A DNA stretch of 64,000 nucleotides from Iris pallida (Eukaryota > Streptophyta > Magnoliopsida > Asparagales > Iridaceae), in assembly GCA_029216955.1 (NCBI GenBank), contig JANAVB010015600.1, positions 40,216,048-40,280,047 of the forward strand, read 5' to 3'. The position numbers were made by a program, and so were the translations under genes. Below are positions 57,141-64,000 of the stretch, piece after piece (positions within the stretch are counted from its first letter, which is position 1; the number at the start of each line of letters is the position of its first letter). Below the pieces are notes generated by a model that was given only the letters and a program-made list of their open reading frames with translations, was not told the DNA's origin and made no database searches.

Positions 57141-57246
57141 CTAACATATATAGTTATCTTTCATGCTATCTCGAATCACGTAGTATCGGCAACAAGACAG
57201 AGCGCAGTCGACTTTATTAGGAATTGGAACAAGGCCCCCAACCCTA
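57141..57246 (-). CDS. possible exon of a small Cys-rich peptide, unidentified
   Basis: The minus strand has a pyrimidine tract and acceptor TCTCTTGCAG at about 57256-57247. An open frame follows with GLVPIPNKVDCALSCC, then RYYVIRDSMKDNYIC and a stop at 57143-57141. Five cysteines in 20 residues and the acceptor make it look like a last exon. I find no matching upstream exon and no family match, so it may be chance. Confidence 0.25.
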
Positions 57247-58120
57247 CTGCAAGAGAAAGAAGGAAATTAAGATAGTAACAAATGAGTCGCATCATCAGTC
57301 ATTGGCCATTAATCACTATATTTGTTCTAGCTAAGTCCAATAGGAATGGAGGAGTCTTGCTAACATAAAACTAAGAGCAAGCATTTCTTCTGCCATCAAA
57401 CAGACATGGTAAAAGTGCAAGCCAAGAATTTCAAAAGAGAATACAAGTTATTTAGGGGCTCCAAAACTCATGATAGAAAGTGTTAAAACCTCTATCACTT
57501 GCATCAAAATTCTAGAATATTTCTATTATTCTAATACGTCTTCGCGGTTTGATTTTATGGACCAAGAGCTGGATTCACACAGAGTAAGAGAAAATTTAAA
57601 CAAGGTTGATACGATGCCATGTTAAAGTTCTAGAGTGTTGGTAAAAGTTGAGAGTTAATATTTGTATCATTCTAATAATAAGTTACAAACAAAATCACTA
57701 AATATGGACCCTTTTTTTTTGTATTAATCGAACTGCTGTACACTTCCCTCGTACATTACCTAATATATCTTTATCTTGACGAAATAACCTACTTTGTAGC
57801 TTATAGTAAGCAAACTCGATCACCCTCCATCAAACATTTCCCATCTTCCTTGGACTTTTTTCTCCTAGGTTATTGGTCAAGTTTCAACTAATCTGCGACT
57901 TCGACATATCACAGGACGTCGTACGTGCACCGGTCTTTAGAGTTCACAACAAGTGCATGTGCATGTTTACATTGTACAGTCTGGTTGAACACGAGAAAAT
58001 AAGGCAGATGTTGATGTTTATATGCATGCTTGTAATACAAAGATGGCACTGGTAAGTTGGAAAAAGGCAGCCGACAGTGATGAAATGAAGGAAGACCGTA
58101 GAATTCAGTCCCTCTAGGAT
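57247..58120. other. no gene recognised
   Basis: Unique-looking sequence with AT-rich and T-run segments. Frames near 57873-58184 are short and show no family features. Confidence 0.45.
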
Positions 58121-58129
58121 TTTTTTTTT

Positions 58130-58460
58130 TTTTTTTCTCTCGTCCCTCTTGGATTTTTTTTCTTTTCTTTTTCTTTTTTTTCATTTTTTAAATAATTATT
58201 TTTTTTAGGACTCTTATTTTGACTCTATAATTTAATATAATATAATATTTTTTTATTTGATTAGGATTAAGTTATCATAAAAGTCCTATAAATAGGCACA
58301 TTCTATATGCAATTGGAGAATAATTTTTTAATCAATAAATTTTTTCTTTAAGTTCCGATATTTGTTATCTTTTTTTCTTCGTCGTTGACTCGACTGTTCC
58401 GTGGAATCCGAATCCCCTCGCTTGAGGTTTTAAAGTAACCTTCGTGTGGACCCCTCATCC
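58130..58460 (+). mobile_element. possible solo LTR remnant
   Basis: Poly-T stretches are followed by CCTATAAATAGGCACATTCT (58287), GAGAATAATTTTTTAATC, then CAATAAA (58335). This TATA / leader / polyadenylation layout is common in plant copia LTRs. Edges and a partner LTR are not seen. Confidence 0.3.
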
Positions 58461-58689
58461 GGCCATCCGTCGAAGTGGCACCGCTTTGCTCTCATAGAGT
58501 AACAGTGGTCCAGTTATCGTTATCACCAATAGACTCGACCATTGTCAAACACGAAGGTAAGCCCGTTCCGCTATCATGCTGCGTCAGACTTGTAGATGTT
58601 TTGCATAGACATGATCACAACATCACCATTCGTGGCATGGGAATGGAAGCAAATCAACAATATTGATTTTAGAACATTTTAAGTTAGAG

Positions 58690-58966
58690 CTAATTAGTGT
58701 TTAGACTCTGAATTTTATACCACTTTAGAGTTTAAGCCCTAACATGTCCAATTAGCGAGTTTGAACCATGAATATTTATTTTTGGATATTTTTCTCCATT
58801 ATACACTTCCTCCCCGTGCATGGCCATGAAACTTTCTATATAGGCTGGGGAATATAAAGGAATATATTAAACAAAAAATAAAATTCAAGGCCTAATCTTT
58901 ACAATTGGACATGGCAGGGCTTAAACTCTAAATTGATATAAAATCCAGGGTCTAAACTCTAGTTAG
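58690..58966. mobile_element. MITE, CTAATTAGNGTTTAGA family, copy 2
   Basis: Same inverted termini as 55303-55585: CTAATTAGTGTTTAGACTCT at left and the inverse AGGGTCTAAACTCTAGTTAG at right, about 277 bases. Confidence 0.8.
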
Positions 58967-59214
58967 ACCTTTAAATTAACTACCCCTATGTTTTATATTT
59001 ATTACACTACTATTCTTACTTTGAAACTAATTACACAAACGACACGTATGTTTTATATTTTCTATAGAAACTAATAACACTAATCACTCCTATGTTTAAT
59101 TTTTTTTTGCAAAGGAGAGGGGTAGAACATGTAATTGGTTTCAAAATAAGGATAACCCCTGTAATCTCCATGAAATATAGGGGATTAGTGTATTTATTTC
59201 TTGAATTTAGTAAT

Positions 59215-60705
59215 GGCTAATGTAAATAGTTTTTTTGTGAAAAAAGTAATTGTTTTATTTCAAAAGGAAAAGCAAGTACACCCTCTGAACATCTCCACCA
59301 ATATTATGTATAATTCCAACACTACTAGTACACAGAACCTAAAATATTCGGTTGTTCCACTCTTTCCAGACATGCCAAACTGTTGATGCACTCCGAATAC
59401 ATGCCTCTCTGAACCACCGAGCATGCACCGCGCCCCTGTTCCCCTCTGCAATTCTGAATCAGTCCAGTCAGATCCTGATCCCCTCTATCCTGTAAATCCA
59501 GTGCTGCTGCCTGGGAGTCCCAGATAATCCGAGTAAAATAACAAGAGAAAAATTTATGTCTGATGGACTCCGTCACTCGACCACATAGGGAACAACAAGG
59601 GTCATAAACCTGAACCCCAAATCGAAGAATCTTGTCCTTCATTATAAGCTTTTGCAACAACGCCTTGTACAGGCAAAGCCACATTTTTTTGGGTATATCC
59701 TTCATCCAGATAACATCTACATGAACCATGTCATCATGAATCTCCCTGACACTATCATATGCGGTACTAGTCTGGAAATCTCCATTGGCGATCGCATTCT
59801 AGACCCATTTGTCCGTAGTCAATTGGCTGTCGATGACACAATCGTCAATCAAGGGCGCTACATCCCTAGCGTATGGGAGTAGATCCGTCCTCCACTCCCC
59901 ATTGACAAGTATCTTACTCATGACCTTGTCTCTCCCCCCTGAATGATGCACAAGTGGATTTCTCTAAACTCAGACGAGCCACCCATGGGTTAGCCCATAA
60001 ATCCTTATCCGTCCCGGCGTTCCTTGAATCGTTGGGATACTAATAGCTTAATATCCCTTTTATGCAGAAGAATTTGTTTCAAGGAGACAGAGCCGTTATT
60101 ATTCATCTTATAGTCCCATAAGTTGTGACCACGGAGATGCCTGTTGTGCATCCAAACCACCCAAATAGAGTCCCTAGTGAGTAGTCTCCACCAAAGCTTC
60201 ATAATAGCCACCTTTTGGAGAGTCCCCAGATTGCGTAGTCCAACTCCACCTTCCTTCCTAGGCCGGCACAAACACTCCCAAGTAATAGCATGAATCCCTC
60301 CTCGCCAGGTGAAATTCGCGCATAATTTCTCCACCTGCTGAATTGTAGCTTTTTGTAGCAAGATAGACTGCAACCAAAACAATGTAATGGATGTCGTCAC
60401 TGAACAGACCAACTCTAATCTACCACTAAAAGAGAGGCATTGTGCATGCCGATCGACTCTACGATGTACACTCTATCAGGCTCCGATAGTCAGTATCTCA
60501 TGCATACTTAATTATTAATAGGACCCCAAGCATTCCCTTCTCTATACCTAGCAAAGCTGCCCACCCTTCTTTATCAGAACATTGTGCGTTGAAATAGACA
60601 CGACTCTTGTCTCTATTTAACTGGAGACCCGATATCCTGCCAAAACTCTCCATGATGACCGACACCGCTCTAAGCCCCTCCATCGAAGGGACCATGAAGG
60701 CAAGC
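59215..60705 (-). mobile_element. LINE fragment, RT C-terminus and zf-RVT, 5'-truncated
   Basis: Minus-strand segments are GRISGLQLNRDKSRVYFNAQ (60640-60580), EKLCANFTWRGG and RKEGGVGLRNLGTLQKVAIM (60330-60190), then MWLCLYKALLQKLIMKDKIL and CCSLCGRVTESIRHKFFSC (59680-59550). This is the RT thumb region and zf-RVT domain of a plant L1-type LINE. Frameshifts and stops are present. The 3' end near 59215 is A-rich on the minus strand. It is a different family from the LINEs at the left. Confidence 0.88.
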
Positions 60706-61180
60706 TGTAATAGCCACCTAATAAAATATTACTTTTATTATTTTCTTCTCTATATTATATTTGTTAATATTTTTTTAAAAAATTAAAATAAAATAATTAC
60801 TTATCATTAATTTTATTATCATTATTTAATTTTCAATTGAACCCACTTCCTTTTCTAAAATAAAAATTTTATGCATAAGACCCTTGTAAATATTTGCAAA
60901 ATACAAATTAACCATGACACCTAATCTATACGCATGTCCTCATGCATGAAGCATAGACAAAATTGTAATTTCACTTGGAGACACAAGTTTTCATGCATGA
61001 AAAATGACATTGGTATATTGGTAATTATATTTGAAGATATAATCATTATGTGAAAAAAAGAAAGGAAAGAGAGAGTATACAAATGAAGAGAGAAGGAGAG
61101 AGACAACCACTCTCTCCCTCACACGTTGCTGTTTGCTATTAAAATCTTTTGATTGTAATTTCAATTACAAACAGAACAGT
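60706..61180. other. no gene recognised; AT-rich
   Basis: AT-rich sequence with no coding region or termini that I can support. ATGCATGAA words (CATGCATG-like) occur near 60943 and 60993. Confidence 0.5.
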
Positions 61181-62400
61181 ATTACAATGTAGGACTTAGA
61201 TGTAGTCCTAGGAGTACTTTTGTTTGTCTGGGTCCATGTGTCGATGGAGCGAGTGATAATGCGTTAACTCCGTTGACGATCTGACGACGGTTCTCGATTC
61301 TCTGAAGGTCTGAGTTGCTCTGGGTACTGGAGCTTGCGGAGAGGAAGAAGACGTTGAGTGTCTCTGTCTCTCTCTTTGTGTGTATGTAGGTCTCTGTCCA
61401 TAGGTATGTGTAGAAGAAGGAAATGATCCCTCTATTTATAAGCAGCAGGTTGGGCTGCTCATGCGCGCATATGTAGGATGCGCCTGTACGTGGGGACGCC
61501 ACGTGGTTGAAGCTGCGGGAGGCGCATGGATGATGCACCATCATTTGTGGATTTAATCCTTCATGCTGCTTTTGTAGGCTGGCACGTAGCAGGAGAGAGA
61601 ATCTTTCTGTTGCTGAGATCTTGGGTGATTAGCACCCCTTCATAGGCAGAATTGAGTCAAAGGATACGTGGCGCGTGTCCGTAGCTCAAAGATCTCGGAT
61701 TTGGTGGAGGATTGGATGCGCCTGGGATTGGGCGCATGAGAAGACTTTGGCTCGCAACCTTCAGGAGTTGCGAACCAGTCTGGATGCATGGCTTTTGAGG
61801 CACATACGAGGCTTCATTAGCGACCTGACTTCTGTCTTTAGGGATCAGAGGAAGGTCAGAGGCGCATGGCTCTTGAAGTGCAAGCAGATGTTTGGACGCA
61901 TGGCTGTAGAGGCCCATGCGAATGGCTGGGCGGCCACGTGGCTTGTAACCGTCGAAAGAGATTAATGATGACGCTGATGTCAGCGGTGCTTCATTTTTTG
62001 TAAAAGTTGTTGCTGCTCTGTCATCGAGGCATGGCTGCTGTCGTGCCATGATTTCAGTATTTAATATTCTTTGACAGGTGATAGGTTGTTGAGTGGGCGT
62101 ATTGATCTGCGTTCCACTGGGTGCATGGATCCATGTTGATTAGGATGCATGGATCTGTGCTTTGTTGGTGCATCCATACAGGGCGCTTGGTACCGACGGG
62201 CGCGTCTGTACGATGCGCGGTATCTAACCGGTGCATTTATTTGCATGATGCATCTTTATTGGTCCGACTGTTGCGTTCCTCGAGTGCTTTAAATAGCCAT
62301 TTTGACTTGGCAGAATTCAAAGCGTCAGGTTCATTACCATAAATACAAATTCATTACACGGGATTCGGAGAGCCCGCCACTTGGCGCATGGGTTTGATTT
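61180..62400 (-). other. GCGCATG-rich region with minus-strand TATA box (61431-61441), LTR-like
   Basis: TTATAAATAGAGG on the minus strand is followed downstream by a CT/GA-rich leader, as in a plant promoter or LTR. Upstream (61500-62400) it has repeated GGCGCATGG, GGATGCATGG and related words. The open frame 61544-61182 spans the TATA box and is not a credible protein. No LTR pair found. Confidence 0.35.
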
Positions 62401-62408
62401 GCCGAGCC

Positions 62409-62416
62409 TATAAATA
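62409..62416 (+). promoter_or_regulatory. TATA box, plus strand
   Basis: TATAAATA in GAGCCTATAAATAGCAGC, followed by a GAGAGAG/CTTCTC leader. Typical plant core promoter or LTR U3 end. Confidence 0.5.
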
Positions 62417-62647
62417 GCAGCAAGGAGAGAGTTTGCTTCTCGTTCTCTCACATCTTCCCGAAGGAACTTATTTGTTCAAGCATATTCTATTGACAAGATG
62501 CTCCCGAGGGTGAAGATGCGACGAATTGTCTTCATTCATGCACTTGAAGGTGACTGTTACATCCAAAAGACAAAATCGTGGGCTTCTGAGGCAGGCGGAA
62601 GGGCCTGTTGCATCCAAAGATCGGGATGCTCGAGCCCTATCTCTGTT

Positions 62648-62838
62648 ATGCTGGAAGAGCCGCAGATCAAAATTGTGGTGCTCCCATCTTTCTTAGACTT
62701 TGGAGAGCTCTTCCTCCTGCTAGAGTAGAGTGTTTCCCTCTCTGGTTGTATGAAAAGGTGCTCCTTTAGCCGCAGATTGGAATTACGGTGCTCTCATCTT
62801 CCTTGGACTTTGGAGAGCTCTTCCTCCAGCTAGAGTGG
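62648..62838 (+). repeat. 120-base tandem duplication
   Basis: AGCCGCAGAT...GTGCTC.CATCTT and TTGGACTTTGGAGAGCTCTT occur twice with period 120 (first near 62648, second near 62768). Confidence 0.75.
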
Positions 62839-62939
62839 GGTTGATCGTCCACCCTAGTTCTGCTCAATAAATGCTTCATTAGTCGAAGCACTTGATCGGG
62901 TCGAAGTAGAGCGCATATGCTGAGACTTCATGATGCACA

Positions 62940-63025
62940 TAACTGAGACGCTGAAATAGATACGCCTGACTGAGACGCTAAAATATATTCCCTGACTGAG
63001 ACGCTGAAGTGATGTGCCTGACTGA
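62940..63025 (+). repeat. short tandem repeats ACTGAGACGCTGAAAT
   Basis: Three units of about 27-29 bases with CTGACTGAGACGCTGAA, degenerate, directly before another GGCGCATGG. Confidence 0.65.
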
Positions 63026-63572
63026 TGATGCCCCTGGCGGGAGGCGCATGGCAGTTTGTTGCGCCTGGCTGTAGTCTTAGAATTTTTTTTTGTAGAAATT
63101 CTCCTTTGTAAAGCCTTTTTTAGACATGTAATAGAATTTTATATGAAAATAAAAAAAAATTTGATATCTATACTTTTGCTGTCTTGCTGTGCCAAGTACT
63201 TCCTTTGAGCTCCCTGGCACATGTAACGTTAGGCGCATAGGAATTCTGGCCTGTAGATGCGCCTGAAATTCCATGCTTCTACAAGACCCCCTTCAAAGTT
63301 TTCAAAACTTTTCATCAAGTTTTGGAATACTTTGAATAAGAAGCATGGTAGTGACTTCAATGGGGCGCTTGACTGTTCGGGGTGCATGATTTGCTCCGCA
63401 CATCTGTGATGAGGCGCATGCTCCTCGTCAGTTTTAAATGCAAATGATAACGCTTCGAAATAAACAAAAAGATTTAATGATGATCTTTTTGAATTATTTG
63501 CAGTTATCACTTTGTAGAACCCCAGGCGGCGGCTGACGTCACCCTTCATCGATTTACGCGTGCGACCAATCC

Positions 63573-63580
63573 TATAAATA
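63573..63580 (+). promoter_or_regulatory. TATA box upstream of a short ORF
   Basis: TATAAATA in ATCCTATAAATAGGCGTC, about 98 bases before the ATG at 63671, with a CT-rich leader (TTTCTTCTTCTTTAGAG) between. Suggests a real transcription start for 63671-63829 or a retroelement leader. Confidence 0.5.
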
Positions 63581-63670
63581 GGCGTCTGATGGAGAGAGAG
63601 AGTTCTTTCTATCTTTGCTTTCTTCTTCTTTAGAGTTCTTCTTTCCAAAACCCTAAATTCTTTTTACGAA

Positions 63671-63829
63671 ATGGCTTCCAAGACTCCTCACGGTGGTGCT
63701 GGCCGAGGTCGAAGCAAAGAAAAAGGGCCTACAGAGGTCGATGTTAATGCTGTTCCCACAACGCCCGTCGACGTTCGGCCGGCGGTGATTGGTGGGTTTG
63801 TCATCCTTGTCGTACCTTTTGTATTTTGA
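63671..63829 (+). CDS. short ORF, 52 aa, unidentified
   Basis: MASKTPHGGAGRGRSKEKGP opens a Gly/Arg/Lys-rich N-terminus, followed by Val/Pro-rich residues and a hydrophobic end IGGFVILVVPFVF. It sits at a proper distance downstream of a TATA box and a CT-rich leader with CCCTAAATTC before the ATG. It is cut short before a tandem repeat. It may be the first exon of a longer gene or the start of a retroelement gag; the donor GTACCTTTT near 63812 could support splicing. No family recognised. Confidence 0.35.
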   Translation: MASKTPHGGAGRGRSKEKGPTEVDVNAVPTTPVDVRPAVIGGFVILVVPFVF

Positions 63830-63863
63830 GGAACAAAAAATCTTTTTAGAACTCACATACGCT

Positions 63864-64000
63864 GACGCGCATGGACCTCGAGTCCTGATGATGTGCTGAA
63901 GCTTCTTGCCGACGCGCATGGACTTCGAGTCCTGATGATGCACCGAAGCCTCTTTGCTGACGCGCATGGACTTCAAGTCCTGATGATGCGCCGAAGCTTC
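63864..64000 (+). repeat. 47-48 bp tandem repeat reaching the window edge
   Basis: Three units starting GACGCGCATGGACTTCGAGT at 63864, 63911 and 63959, each continuing CCTGATGATG..CCGAAGC. The array runs past the end of the window. Confidence 0.9.

Noticed and set aside
61182..62342. Open frames on both strands
   Set aside because: They cross a TATA box and GCGCATG repeats, lack codon bias or domains, and do not support genes.

Overview
This is nuclear DNA of a flowering plant. It is gene-poor and packed with nested transposable elements. The only host gene I can recognise is one auxin-response repressor of the Aux/IAA family, on the minus strand at about 40.8-54.7 kb. GC-rich exon codons with an alanine tract and a Tourist-like element hint at a monocot, but the species cannot be placed from this sequence. 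I see no rRNA, tRNA or CRISPR.

Layout. 1-7095 carries a decayed LINE (minus strand, cut by the window edge), a CACTA terminus, a MITE and a LINE fragment. A 12-base N gap follows (7096-7107). 7108-20054 is the 5' part of a Ty3/gypsy element on the minus strand (protease, gag, long LTR). Its LTR is split by an 8.2 kb autonomous-type CACTA transposon (10917-19104), which carries TNP2-like and TNPA-like genes, a hAT-like MITE and a long foldback. 20.8-21.45 kb is almost pure AT repeat. 21.45-29.73 kb holds a longer LINE copy plus the same flank as 1-7095, so the two blocks are near-identical copies. 30.1-31.9 kb has a second CACTA-type end and undefined sequence. 31927-37635 is a complete Ty1/copia element (Tork/TNT1-94 type) with both LTRs, a TGAGC target duplication, a primer site and a polypurine tract. 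37.6-40.8 kb holds a Mutator-like MITE and a short CACTA derivative. 40.8-54.7 kb is the Aux/IAA gene. Its third intron is expanded to about 11.85 kb by a Tourist/Harbinger-like element containing a T-rich minisatellite, and that element is itself interrupted by a 9.6 kb SIRE/Maximus-type copia element with an envelope-like ORF. 54.7-59.2 kb is the gene's upstream region with three MITEs. 59.2-60.7 kb is another LINE fragment. 61.2-64 kb is a region full of GCGCATG motifs with three TATA boxes, probably retroelement LTR-like sequence, ending in a 47-48 bp tandem repeat.

How the parts relate. The Aux/IAA exons 1-4 can be joined in phase through canonical splice sites, but exon 4 has two single-base losses and the final exon is not found. 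The CACTA element carries an inverted duplication that seems to come from a host gene, which makes it a candidate hairpin small-RNA source. Many single-base indels in otherwise young elements, the N gap and the 7 kb near-duplicate suggest that part of the apparent damage is assembly error.
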